Source: Roseovarius sp. A-2 (GTDB lineage Bacteria; Pseudomonadota; Alphaproteobacteria; Rhodobacterales; Rhodobacteraceae). From it: DNA of 64,000 bases. The notes beneath the pieces are model-generated. The model was not told the origin of the DNA. It did no database searches and saw nothing but the letters and a program-made list of their open reading frames with translations. The stretch is from NCBI RefSeq assembly GCF_002072155.1, contig NZ_BDIY01000013.1, forward strand, positions 1 through 64,000. Direction: 5' to 3'. Within the stretch, counting starts at the first letter, position 1. The number at the start of each line of letters is the position of its first letter. The position numbers and the translations under genes were made by a program. This document shows, in pieces, positions 36,065-45,317 of the stretch.

Positions 36065-36432
36065 TTTTGATCGTCTCTCGCGTCATGCGATCCACCTTAA
36101 CAAATGGTCTGAATTTCTCCGGCCACCTCTGGAAAGCTGCGGCAGGGTTGCGCGATCCAATTCGACGGCCCGCACGGTTTGGGCCAGATCCGTCCCCACT
36201 ACGTGCGGTTTCTGGGCCCATCCCACCGGGCGGCAACTCATCAGATTACTAAACCGTGCCGTTTTATTATCCACGAAACACGCAGCCAACCGTCATCAAT
36301 CGGCCTGACGTCGAAAACACTTGATTAGCAGTCGGAACTCAGGGAGTATGCAACCTATGGCGGCATCGCATTAACCTATGGTTGCACCACATAACTAGGC
36401 CCGAAAAACCTTTAACTTTAGGAAAAAAGTAA
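36065..36432. other. Stretch between IS remnant and the Hint-domain gene
   Basis: About 370 bases. The left part is probably the remaining end of the IS3 element, with no matching terminal repeat located. The right part becomes AT-rich and serves as the leader of the Hint gene. No gene is supported. Confidence 0.45.
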
Positions 36433-37647
36433 ATGGCGATAATCTCTGTAGATCTACTGAACAATTCAACGGTCACTATTGATAGTCTGAATGCGAACGA
36501 TGGCGATGTTATTAACATTACCGCTTTGGGGAGCTCAGAACTAATTGTCGACGGGGTCGATGTAGAGGTTGGAAGTATCGCTGGAGTTCAAGCTCTCTCT
36601 GCACCCACATTTACTTCTACAGGCGGCGCTAATCTGACGATTGATCAAGGACTTCTAAACGTTCCCGCGCTTAACAACTTCACTTTCAATATTGAAGATA
36701 ACAGTCATACCACCCTTGACGGATCCACCGTGACTGCACTGAACGGTCTGAACAGCTACGACGTCAACTTTTCTGGCGCAGATGCAGGGTCTTTTACGTA
36801 CGATGACCCTGATGTCGGGATCGCATCCGTTGTAAACTTTAATGTTACGGGGATGGAGGCTGGTGACCAAATGAACTTGGGAGACGGCAACTGGCAGCTA
36901 GACGACGGTAGTATTCTTAACCCCCTCGACGCCTTTCGCGACGGCAAGTTGCATCTGGAGAATGGTGCAGCTGGGGTATTACAAACGAAAGTAACGGCCA
37001 GCATTGAGATGACTCAAGAGGAGTATGATGAGTTCCTTGAAGACCCGTCTGCCTTCCTCTCCGGACAGGACTTTACTATGGTTTGCTTTGCCGCTGGAAC
37101 GCGCATCGCGACACCAGATGGGGAATGCGCCGTTGAAGCGCTTGAAATTGGTGACATGGTTCTAACCGCCGCAGGCACCACTGTCCCGGTCAAATGGATG
37201 GGGCGCCAAACCGTGCACAAGGTTTTCACCCCTAAAGAACGTTTTGTGCCTGTGCGGGTAAAGGCTGGCGCGCTTGGAAATAACTTACCTCATACCGATC
37301 TCTTGGTTACGGCGGATCATGCGTTGATCATAGATGAACTTGCGATCAACGCCGGCGCGCTAGTCAACGGCACAACCATTGTTTTTGAAAGGGTGGAAGA
37401 CCTGCCTCAGAAAGTCACTTATTATCATATCGAGACCGAGGATCATAACGTTGTGCTCGCCAACGGGGCTGCTGCTGAAACCTATGTGGATTATATTGAG
37501 CGCCGGGGATTTGATAATTACGCAGAATATGTGGACCTTTATGGAGAGGAACGCACTATCATTGAAATGGCTCGTCCTCGGATCTCTTCAGCTCGGCTTT
37601 TGCCACCGTCAATCTGTGCGCGTCTAGGCGTGCAAAAAATCGCCTGA
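36433..37647 (+). CDS. Hint-domain (hedgehog/intein-like) protein
   Basis: A 404-residue protein. The C-terminal half is a Hint domain beginning at CFAAGTRIATPDGECAVEAL, with the nucleophilic cysteine and the TADHALI histidine block. The N-terminal half (about residues 1-200) is rich in Asn, Asp, Thr and Val and looks like a beta-repeat surface segment. Such proteins are frequent in Rhodobacterales and are probably secreted or self-processing, but the function is not established. AGGAAAA precedes the ATG. GC content is visibly lower than in the flanking metabolic genes. Confidence 0.85.
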   Translation: MAIISVDLLNNSTVTIDSLNANDGDVINITALGSSELIVDGVDVEVGSIAGVQALSAPTFTSTGGANLTIDQGLLNVPALNNFTFNIEDNSHTTLDGSTVTALNGLNSYDVNFSGADAGSFTYDDPDVGIASVVNFNVTGMEAGDQMNLGDGNWQLDDGSILNPLDAFRDGKLHLENGAAGVLQTKVTASIEMTQEEYDEFLEDPSAFLSGQDFTMVCFAAGTRIATPDGECAVEALEIGDMVLTAAGTTVPVKWMGRQTVHKVFTPKERFVPVRVKAGALGNNLPHTDLLVTADHALIIDELAINAGALVNGTTIVFERVEDLPQKVTYYHIETEDHNVVLANGAAAETYVDYIERRGFDNYAEYVDLYGEERTIIEMARPRISSARLLPPSICARLGVQKIA

Positions 37648-37654
37648 TGATTTA

Positions 37655-37910
37655 TAACGCAGCTACGCCGTAATCCGAAATTTGTCGTAGTTGATGACCC
37701 GGATGTTGTCTGACACCTGATCGCGAAACTATTCCCACTCGTTGGGAATAGTTTCGCGGAAGACCATTAGGATCGCATTCGCGAACTGCTCTTGGCTTGG
37801 ATCGTGCCGATTTTGTGTCACGTGTTGGTGCATGATGGCCCACAACCTTTCTATCGGGTTCAGATGTGGGCAGTCGGGCGGCAGCTGGATCACATGGATG
37901 CGACACTCTG
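37655..37910 (-). pseudogene. IS630-family transposase C-terminal remnant
   Basis: Reading the minus strand gives DCPHLNPIERLWAIMHQHVT followed by FRETIPNEWE, a stop codon, then FRDQVSDNIRVINYDKFR. This is the end of an IS630/DDE_3 transposase interrupted by a nonsense codon. The N-terminal two thirds are absent. The stop codon falls within a 16-bp perfect inverted repeat. Confidence 0.7.
37722..37758. repeat. 16-bp perfect inverted repeat with 5-base loop
   Basis: CGCGAAACTATTCCCA at 37722-37737 is exactly reverse-complemented at 37743-37758, separated by CTCGT. It lies inside the IS630 remnant and introduces its stop codon. There is no T-run on either side. Confidence 0.8.
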
Positions 37911-38198
37911 GTCTGGCCAGGAATTCATCGAGTTATGCGTTGATGTTGAATGCCGACATCCAGATCGTCTGCGAAAGCAGGCTCCGTGCAGCCATACCGG
38001 AAATCTGCTCAGAGCCCACTGCGCCGATGACAGAGCTTGGCACCGCTGGCAAGTTTGGCGTAAACGGGGCTCTGCAAAATAAGCCGCCAAGACATTGGTT
38101 CCGAACTTGTTTCTCGATGCTTCTATTAACGAGCCTTCACGTTCGGGAGGCCAATGGTACGCTCTACTCCAAAGCAACAATAAAACCTTCAGTCAAAT

Positions 38199-39104
38199 CT
38201 ACCAGACCGCTTTGAGTTGATCGAAAAGCGCAGCCATGACCGGCGCCTCTTTCTGCGCTTCCAAGGCAAGGACGCATAGGCAGGCAGGAATTCTCTGGGT
38301 TTCGCAGACGGTCAACCCGTAGGCCTGACGTTGGTGCAACGCGATGGACTCACGACAAAGGCTAAGCCCAACGCCGGAACGCACCATTTCCAGCATCGAC
38401 GCCTCGTGGTCGACCAGCGCCACGGAATTCTGCACGACGCCGTGACGGGAAAATATCCTGGTCAAAAGACGATTGTGGACCGACACCGCCGTTGTCCCGA
38501 TCCAGGGAAGCGCCGCAAGTTCGGCCAAGGACGCATCGCCGACCCGCGTCTCCCAGCCGACGGGGGCGATGATGCGATAGTCAAATTGAGCCAGTTTCAG
38601 GGTCTGAAGGGGCTGTTCCGACGGGATTTCGCCAATTTCTTCGGGTGCGCAGAGATAAAAGCCGATGTCGATTGTTTGGCGTTTCAATTTGTCGAGGATT
38701 TCGCCGCTGACCCCATGAACGAGTTCGGTGACAATCTCAGGATGGTTCTCTTTCAGACTGCTCAGCAATTTGCCAAGGCGGATGAATTCGGGATCCACGA
38801 TGGTGCCGATCCGCAGCTTGCCCGATATCTGGCCGCTTTGCGTGCTGGCGCTGCGTCGCAGATCGGCCATGGCGTTCAGAACTTGTTCGGCCTTGGGCAG
38901 CAGGGCTTTTCCATCCTCAGTCAAATCAAGCCCGTGCGGGGTGCGCCGGAACAAGGTGATTCCGGTTTCCTCGCTCAATCGCTTGATCTGGTGGCTGATG
39001 GCTGGCTGGGTGAGGTGCAGAAGTTCCGCAGCGCGCGAAACGCTCCCTTCTCGTGCCACGGTCACAAAGGCCAAGATATTGTTGGGGTTAAACAATCTCT
39101 TCAT
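38199..39104 (-). CDS. LysR family regulator of the DMSP cluster
   Basis: A 301-residue LysR regulator with a helix-turn-helix at GSVSRAAELLHLTQPAISHQIKRL and a normal effector domain. It is divergent from the GMC oxidoreductase gene, the first gene of the dddD operon. DMSP clusters commonly carry a LysR activator (DddR in other bacteria), so that is its likely role. Direct orthology cannot be shown by reading alone. Confidence 0.85.
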   Translation of the reverse strand: MKRLFNPNNILAFVTVAREGSVSRAAELLHLTQPAISHQIKRLSEETGITLFRRTPHGLDLTEDGKALLPKAEQVLNAMADLRRSASTQSGQISGKLRIGTIVDPEFIRLGKLLSSLKENHPEIVTELVHGVSGEILDKLKRQTIDIGFYLCAPEEIGEIPSEQPLQTLKLAQFDYRIIAPVGWETRVGDASLAELAALPWIGTTAVSVHNRLLTRIFSRHGVVQNSVALVDHEASMLEMVRSGVGLSLCRESIALHQRQAYGLTVCETQRIPACLCVLALEAQKEAPVMAALFDQLKAVW

Positions 39105-39294
39105 ATTATCAGATTTAATATCAGGTTGAAAATTATGTCATTAGGAATGTGTCTTTTGGCTTTCTAAACCTCCATAAGTTGATGCGCAGGGAGGAACGTA
39201 TCGCACCGCTGACATCTCGTCCCGGTTAAGGGGCGGAACAACGGGGGCTGGTGCTTTCTTCGATGCCGTTGAACAAGCAGGAGGGTGTGCCAAG

Positions 39295-40959
39295 ATGTCA
39301 GTGGTCGGGGAAGATTTCGATTTCATAGTGATCGGCGGAGGGTCGGCGGGCTGCCTGCTTGCCAACCGGCTGAGCGTCGATCCAGGCAACCGGGTGCTGC
39401 TGCTGGAGGCCGGGAAGGTCGATAACTACCCATGGATTCACATTCCCGTTGGCTATTTGTATTGCATCGGAAACCCGCGCACCGATTGGATGTATAACAC
39501 CGAGGCCGACAAGGGCCTGAATGGCCGGATCCTGCGCTATCCCCGCGGCAAAACCCTTGGCGGCTGTTCGTCGATCAATGGCATGATCTACATGCGGGGG
39601 CAGGCGCGTGACTACGACAATTGGGCCAAGCTGAGCGGGGAAGAGGCCTGGAACTGGGGCAACTCCTTACGTGATTTCATGGCCCATGAGGACCATCACA
39701 AGCTGGATGGCGGAGCCGACCCGAAGACCGGGGACAATAGCCGGTTTTCCGACTTGCACGGCCATGGCGGCGAATGGCGGGTGGAAAAGCAGCGCCTGCG
39801 GTGGGACGTGCTTGATAGCTTTGCCGATGCCGCCGCGCAGGCAGGGGTAGAAAAAACCGACGATTTCAACAGCGGAGACAATGCCGGGGTTGGCTATTTC
39901 GATGTCAATCAGCGGTCGGGCTGGCGCTGGAATACATCAAAGGCCTTTTTGCGGCCGGCGAAGTCAAGGCCCAACCTGACGGTCTGGACCGAGGCACAGG
40001 TTGAGAAGCTGACCTTTGGTAGGGATGAAAGTGGCGCACTGCGGTGCTGTGGGGCGCGGGTCAACCGCAAGGGTCAGACCGTGTCTGTGTCAGCCAGCCG
40101 TGAGACAATTCTGTCGGCCGGAGCGATCAACTCGCCGCAAATCCTGCAACTCTCGGGGATTGGTCCGGCTGCGCTGTTGCAGCAGCACGGGATAGAGGTG
40201 CTGCGCGACGCGCGGGTGGGCGAAAACCTTCAAGATCATCTACAGATCCGTGCAGTTTACAAGGTCAAGGGCACGCGTACGCTCAACACCCTTGCGGGCA
40301 ACATGTTTGGCAAGGCGATGATTGGTGCGGAATACTTGTTGAAACGGTCCGGCCCGATGAGCATGTCGCCAAGTCAACTGGGCGCGTTTACGCGCTCTGA
40401 TCCCTCCCGGTCGCATGCCAATCTGGAATACCATGTGCAACCGCTGAGCCTCGAAGCTTTTGGCGAAGATCTGCACGATTTCCCGGCGATCACAGTCAGC
40501 GTTTGCAACCTCAACCCCACGAGTCGGGGCCATGTGCGCATTCGTTCAAACGACTTCCGCGATGCGCCGATGATCTCGCCCAACTATCTGGCCACCGAGG
40601 ATGACCGCAAGGTTGCAGCCGACAGCCTGCGCCAAGTGCGCGAGATTATGTCGAAGCCCGCGATGCAGCCCTATTACCCAGAAGAACACAAGCCGGGCCT
40701 TCAGTATCAAAGCGACGAGGACCTTTCCAAACTGGCCGGCGACATTGCCAATACGATCTTCCATCCGGTTGGCACGGTCAAAATGGGGAAAGACGGCGAT
40801 GACACGGCTGTGCTCGACCCGCATCTGCGGCTCAAGGGCGTGTCGGGGCTGCGCGTTGTGGATGCGTCGATCATGCCCGAAATCACCAGCGGCAACACCA
40901 ATTCCCCGACCTTGATGATCGCGGAAAAGGCAGCTCGGTGGATCCTTGCAGGCCAATAG
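39295..40959 (+). CDS. GMC family FAD-dependent alcohol dehydrogenase (DddA/choline-dehydrogenase-like)
   Basis: A 554-residue GMC oxidoreductase. The FAD motif is GGGSAGCLLANRL. The two GMC signatures are GKTLGGCSSINGMIYMRG and GAINSPQILQLSGIGP, and the C-terminal catalytic histidine region is NTIFHPVGTVKMG. In Halomonas a related enzyme, DddA, oxidises the 3-hydroxypropionate formed from DMSP to malonate semialdehyde. Being 28 bases upstream of dddD, it probably does the same here. Choline or another alcohol is the main alternative substrate. Confidence 0.82.
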   Translation: MSVVGEDFDFIVIGGGSAGCLLANRLSVDPGNRVLLLEAGKVDNYPWIHIPVGYLYCIGNPRTDWMYNTEADKGLNGRILRYPRGKTLGGCSSINGMIYMRGQARDYDNWAKLSGEEAWNWGNSLRDFMAHEDHHKLDGGADPKTGDNSRFSDLHGHGGEWRVEKQRLRWDVLDSFADAAAQAGVEKTDDFNSGDNAGVGYFDVNQRSGWRWNTSKAFLRPAKSRPNLTVWTEAQVEKLTFGRDESGALRCCGARVNRKGQTVSVSASRETILSAGAINSPQILQLSGIGPAALLQQHGIEVLRDARVGENLQDHLQIRAVYKVKGTRTLNTLAGNMFGKAMIGAEYLLKRSGPMSMSPSQLGAFTRSDPSRSHANLEYHVQPLSLEAFGEDLHDFPAITVSVCNLNPTSRGHVRIRSNDFRDAPMISPNYLATEDDRKVAADSLRQVREIMSKPAMQPYYPEEHKPGLQYQSDEDLSKLAGDIANTIFHPVGTVKMGKDGDDTAVLDPHLRLKGVSGLRVVDASIMPEITSGNTNSPTLMIAEKAARWILAGQ

Positions 40960-40987
40960 GCCGGCGCGTTTGTCAATCGGAGGAAAC

Positions 40988-43498
40988 ATGCGCAACTCGT
41001 TCTCAAACCTTCCCTTGACTGGGGTCAAAGTGGTCGATTTCGGTCAATACATCGCCGGGCCCGCCGTTGCGATGCTGCTGGGTGATCTGGGCGCCACGGT
41101 TGTGCATATCGACCCGCCGGAGGGGCCGATGTGGGACAGCCCGGCCAATGCCACGTTGATGCGAAACAAGTTGATCGTGAACCTTGACCTGAAATCCGAC
41201 CAAGGGCTGGCCGACGCCCGCGCGCTTTGTGCCGAGGCCGATATCATTGTCGAAAATTTCCGCCCCGGAAAGCTGGCTGCATTGGGCATTGATTTCGCGG
41301 CGATGCGCGAAGAGCGGCCCGAGTTGATCACTGTGTCCCTGCCGGGGTTTGCCTCCAACGATGCCGAGCACCGCGAATTGCGGGCCTTTGAAAGCGTGGT
41401 GGCAGCGAGTTCGGGCGTGTTTACCGACATGGGGCTGAACCGCGTTCTGATGGGGTTGAACCCCTCGTTCTCGCCGCTGCCGCTGTCATCCGCCTATGCC
41501 TCGCAGATCGCGGCCTCGGCGACGGTTCTGGCGCTGCAATCACGTCAGTTGACCGGCTTGGGCGACCAGATCGAGGTGCCGCTGGCGGCGGCCGTGATGG
41601 AGGGGTTGTGCTACAACTCAATCAAGGTGTCGGACATGCCCGAACGCTACCTGACCCAACGCGAGATCGAGATCGAGCGACGCCGCGTCGAGGGCCTGCC
41701 GATGAACGTGTCCTATGAGGACTTGCAGGAGCTGCTCGATCCGTTCTTTCGCAGCTACATGTGCAAGGACGGGCGGATGTTCTACGTGGTTTGCCCCAGC
41801 CACAAGCATCACGCGCGCCGCTGCCTTGAGGTGCTCGGCCTGTACGAAGAGATGATCGAAGAGGGGCTGCAGGAAGAGGACGACACCTACAAACCCCAGT
41901 CCGAATGGGTGTCCGACACATCGCTCGGAGTTTATCCGATGCCAAAGGAATGGGCCGACAAGATCGCCGCGCGGATGAAAGAGGTCTTCATGACCCGAAC
42001 CTCGCATGAATGGAAGCGCATGTTCGGGCGCGCGGGCATTCCGGGCGCACCGCAGCGTTGGCTGCAAGAGTGGATCAACGACGAATACGCCGAGGCGTCT
42101 GGTTTGATGATCGACGTCTGGGACCCGATCTATGGCGAGATGACCCAACCCGGCCCGGTGGTCTGGATGGAGGAAAGCGGGGAAGACGCGCTGTCGCCCG
42201 CGCCGCGCCGCTGGGTCGAGGTGCCCGAGGCCTTGAAAGTACTGCGCAAGCTGCGCACCGACATCCCCGACCCCGAAGACGGGATCGCGCAAGAGGGCTG
42301 GCTGTCAGGCGTTCGCGTACTGGATATGTGCAACGTGATCGCCGGACCGCATGCTGCCAGCTATCTGGCGCGGTTTGGCGCGGAGGTGATCAAGCTCGAC
42401 CCGGCAACACCGCTTTATGACAGCTGGAATACCGTGATCTATGGCCTGAGCCAAGGGCGCGGCAAGAAGTCGATCCTTGCCGATGCCAAGTCCGAACACG
42501 GACGAAAGGTGTTGGAGGATCTGGTGAAATCCGTCGACGTGATCTTCTGGAACGCGCCGGACAGTCAGATCAAACGGATGGGGCTGGACGCCGAGAGCCT
42601 GCGCAAACTGAACCCCGAAGCGGTTTTCTGCAAACTCGATTGCTTTAGTGGCGTGCGGCGCGGCGTGCGCACCGATTACATCGGCTATGATGATCTGGTG
42701 CAGGCCACCACCGGGATCATGCTGCGTTTTGGCGGAGCGATGGACCGCCCCGAGGAGCACGCCCATGTCGGCACCATTGACGTGATGTGCGGCTTTGGCG
42801 GCGCGTTGGCGGTGGCGTCGGCGCTCTATCAAAAACACCGGTTCGGACGCATCGGGCGCGGGCGCACCTCGCTCAGCGCCAATAGCGGGCTGCTGCAAAT
42901 CCCCTTTGCCTATGACTATCGCGGGCGCGGGCTGTTCGATGAACCGTCCGGCCCCGAGGTCAACGGCTACGATCCCCTCAGCCGCTTCTACAGCACCGCA
43001 TCGGGCGTTTACATCCTGCTCAGCGCCTATGAGACCGATCTGCCGCGATTCCGCAAAGTCGAAGATCTCGAAAACCTGCCTGATATTCCTGAAGAGGAGC
43101 GCGCCGCCTACCTTGCCAGCGCCTTCCAATCGCATCCCGCGGCCAAATGGATAGAGCGCTTGCGTGCGGCCGATATCGGCTGCGCTATCTGCCACAACAT
43201 CGAGGCGCTGCGGTCAGAAAACCTGCGCGACCCAGACGGCACGCCCGGCACCGATCGAGGCAGCTATTCCTTCTCGCAGTACGCCGATCATCCCAGCGGG
43301 CATGAGATCGTTCAACTTGATCCCTATGCTGTCCGCCCTGTGCGCGGGCGTGTCTATACCCTGCCGCCAACCGAAAAATTCGGTGCCTCCACACGCGCGA
43401 TCCTTGGCGATCTCGGTTATTCCGATGCCGCGATCGAGCGGATGTTGAAATCCGACCAGGTCAGCGAAAGCTGGAGTACAGAATACCTGCCCAGTTAA
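40988..43498 (+). CDS. dddD: DMSP CoA-transferase/lyase (fused class III CoA-transferase)
   Basis: An 836-residue protein with two tandem CaiB/BaiF-type domains, about residues 1-430 and 440-836. This double layout and length are characteristic of DddD, which transfers CoA to DMSP and releases dimethyl sulfide, leaving 3-hydroxypropionyl-CoA. Domain 1 opens with VKVVDFGQYIAGPAVAMLLG and domain 2 with VRVLDMCNVIAGPHAASYLA. The catalytic aspartate of class III transferases is D598 (GTIDVMCGFG). CGGAGGAAAC precedes the ATG at 40988. The neighbouring BCCT transporter, GMC dehydrogenase and LysR gene support the call. Carnitine CoA-transferases are single-domain and about half as long. Confidence 0.88.
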   Translation: MRNSFSNLPLTGVKVVDFGQYIAGPAVAMLLGDLGATVVHIDPPEGPMWDSPANATLMRNKLIVNLDLKSDQGLADARALCAEADIIVENFRPGKLAALGIDFAAMREERPELITVSLPGFASNDAEHRELRAFESVVAASSGVFTDMGLNRVLMGLNPSFSPLPLSSAYASQIAASATVLALQSRQLTGLGDQIEVPLAAAVMEGLCYNSIKVSDMPERYLTQREIEIERRRVEGLPMNVSYEDLQELLDPFFRSYMCKDGRMFYVVCPSHKHHARRCLEVLGLYEEMIEEGLQEEDDTYKPQSEWVSDTSLGVYPMPKEWADKIAARMKEVFMTRTSHEWKRMFGRAGIPGAPQRWLQEWINDEYAEASGLMIDVWDPIYGEMTQPGPVVWMEESGEDALSPAPRRWVEVPEALKVLRKLRTDIPDPEDGIAQEGWLSGVRVLDMCNVIAGPHAASYLARFGAEVIKLDPATPLYDSWNTVIYGLSQGRGKKSILADAKSEHGRKVLEDLVKSVDVIFWNAPDSQIKRMGLDAESLRKLNPEAVFCKLDCFSGVRRGVRTDYIGYDDLVQATTGIMLRFGGAMDRPEEHAHVGTIDVMCGFGGALAVASALYQKHRFGRIGRGRTSLSANSGLLQIPFAYDYRGRGLFDEPSGPEVNGYDPLSRFYSTASGVYILLSAYETDLPRFRKVEDLENLPDIPEEERAAYLASAFQSHPAAKWIERLRAADIGCAICHNIEALRSENLRDPDGTPGTDRGSYSFSQYADHPSGHEIVQLDPYAVRPVRGRVYTLPPTEKFGASTRAILGDLGYSDAAIERMLKSDQVSESWSTEYLPS

Positions 43499-43658
43499 GG
43501 GCCGGGGGCGAAGGGGGCAGTCTGCTTCCTGCGTCGTATTGCAGTGTGCTGGGCCCTTGGCTCGCCGCATCGTCCATCAGGTTCGGACCTGTCACGTCGA
43601 ATGGATGTTCGACGAACGGAGGAGGCTGTCCGCGCCTAAGTGCCAGAACGGAGGAAAT

Positions 43659-45317
43659 ATGGCAGATAAACCCCCATTGATGGATCTTCAGATCCCGACC
43701 GCAGACAGCGGTTTCTATTCCGGTTTCGCCAAAAGCGTGGCGATCCCGTCTAAAATCCTTGTTGCCGCGTTGATTGTCTGGGCCATCAGCGTGCCCGATA
43801 ACGCGGCCGCCGTGCTCAACGCGATGAACGGGGCGATGCTCAAAAGCTTCGCGAGTTGGTATGTCTACGTCGTCGCGCTGTTCTTAATCCTTTGCATTGT
43901 GCTGGCTCTGATCCCCAAGACCGGGCGCCTGAAACTGGGCCTGCCCGAGGACCGCCCTGAATTTTCGCGATTTTCGTGGTTTTCGATGATGTTCGGTGCC
44001 GGAATCGGAATCGGCATGCTGACCTTTGCCACCGCCGAACCAATGTATCACTTCGCCAAAAATCCGAATGTCATCATGGGCGAAACGACCGGGTCTGCGG
44101 CGGATAACGTGACTGCGGCCTATGTGTGGTCGTTCCTGCACTGGGGCTTTTCGGCCTGGGCCTGCTATGCGCTGGTTGGGCTGTCGCTGGCCTATTTTTC
44201 CTATCGGCGCAACCTGCCGCTGACCGTGCGCTCCGGGCTGACGCCGCTGTTTGGCAAGCGCATGTCGGGGTCTGTCGGGCATGTTGTGGATATTGTCGCG
44301 GTTGTGGCGACCATCCTTGGCGTGGCGCAAACCCTTGGTTTTGGGGTTGAACAGTTTGTCGCCGGGCTTAACCGAGTGGGCTTTGGAGACTGGATCGTCA
44401 TGGCCGACGGGAAACCCACAGTTGCAGGCATCATGGTTGCCCTGATCGTGATCCTTGGGGCTTCGACCCTGTCGGCACTGTCGGGTGTGGGCAAGGGCAT
44501 CAAGTGGCTGTCGAACCTGAACATGGGGCTCAGCTTCTTTCTGCTCGCCTTTTTCATCCTGTTCGGCTCCACCTTCTTTGGCCTTGGTGCGCTGTTCTCG
44601 GGGTTGATCACCTATCTTATGGAACTGCCCGGCCTTTTGCTCACCGTCTGGCATGCGGATGGTACCGAAACCGGCGATGCGCTGGCCGCGTGGCAGGGGG
44701 GGTGGTCAGTGTTCTACTGGGCCTGGTGGATCGCCTTCGCACCGTTCGTGGGCGTCTTCCTTGCTCGCATTTCTCGCGGGCGCAGCATCCGGGAATATGT
44801 GATGGGCGCCATCGTGATCCCGTCGCTGATGTGCTTCGTCTGGTTCACGGTCGTCGGGGGCACGGCGATCGACATGACGCTGAACGGCTCCGCAGGCGAT
44901 GCCATTTCAGACGCCGGCCAGGAGAGCCAGCTTTTTGTGATGCTCGACCTCATCTTGAGCGGCGGGCTGGCCTGGATCATGGCGGCCATCGTGGTGGTGC
45001 TGTTGCTGACCTATCTGGTCACAACGGCGGATTCCGCGATCCTGATCGTCAACACCATCAACGCCGCTGGAGAGGAAAGCCCGAAAGGCCGAATTCACAT
45101 CATCTTTTGGGGTGTCGCACTCAGCCTCGTCGTGGGTGGGTTGCTTCTGGTTGGCGGGCTCAACGCTATCAAGACAGCCATGGTGATCGGTGCACTGCCA
45201 TTCAGCTTTGTGATGTTTCTGATGTGTGCAGCGTTGATCAAAGCGGTCATCAAGGACGGGGTCCGTGAACGAAACGGCGTGCAAAGTGTGAGCTACCCCC
45301 CGAAATTCGGACACTGA
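43659..45317 (+). CDS. dddT: BCCT family betaine/DMSP transporter, C-terminus replaced by IS sequence
   Basis: A 552-residue sodium- or proton-coupled BCCT carrier with about 12 membrane helices. The family signature is FYWAWWIAFAPFVGVFLARI, and MMFGAGIGIGMLTFATAEP forms the glycine-rich helix. GGAGGAAAT precedes the ATG at 43659. In DMSP clusters this carrier (DddT) imports DMSP. The last ten or so residues (SVSYPPKFGH) are encoded by the end of the adjacent IS3 element, so the native cytoplasmic tail has been cut off. All membrane helices seem intact, and the carrier may still work with altered regulation. Confidence 0.82.
   Translation: MADKPPLMDLQIPTADSGFYSGFAKSVAIPSKILVAALIVWAISVPDNAAAVLNAMNGAMLKSFASWYVYVVALFLILCIVLALIPKTGRLKLGLPEDRPEFSRFSWFSMMFGAGIGIGMLTFATAEPMYHFAKNPNVIMGETTGSAADNVTAAYVWSFLHWGFSAWACYALVGLSLAYFSYRRNLPLTVRSGLTPLFGKRMSGSVGHVVDIVAVVATILGVAQTLGFGVEQFVAGLNRVGFGDWIVMADGKPTVAGIMVALIVILGASTLSALSGVGKGIKWLSNLNMGLSFFLLAFFILFGSTFFGLGALFSGLITYLMELPGLLLTVWHADGTETGDALAAWQGGWSVFYWAWWIAFAPFVGVFLARISRGRSIREYVMGAIVIPSLMCFVWFTVVGGTAIDMTLNGSAGDAISDAGQESQLFVMLDLILSGGLAWIMAAIVVVLLLTYLVTTADSAILIVNTINAAGEESPKGRIHIIFWGVALSLVVGGLLLVGGLNAIKTAMVIGALPFSFVMFLMCAALIKAVIKDGVRERNGVQSVSYPPKFGH

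Noticed and set aside
40988-43498. Carnitine or bile-acid CoA-transferase instead of DddD
   Set aside because: Those enzymes are single-domain and about 400 residues long. Two fused domains beside a BCCT carrier and GMC enzyme fit DddD better.
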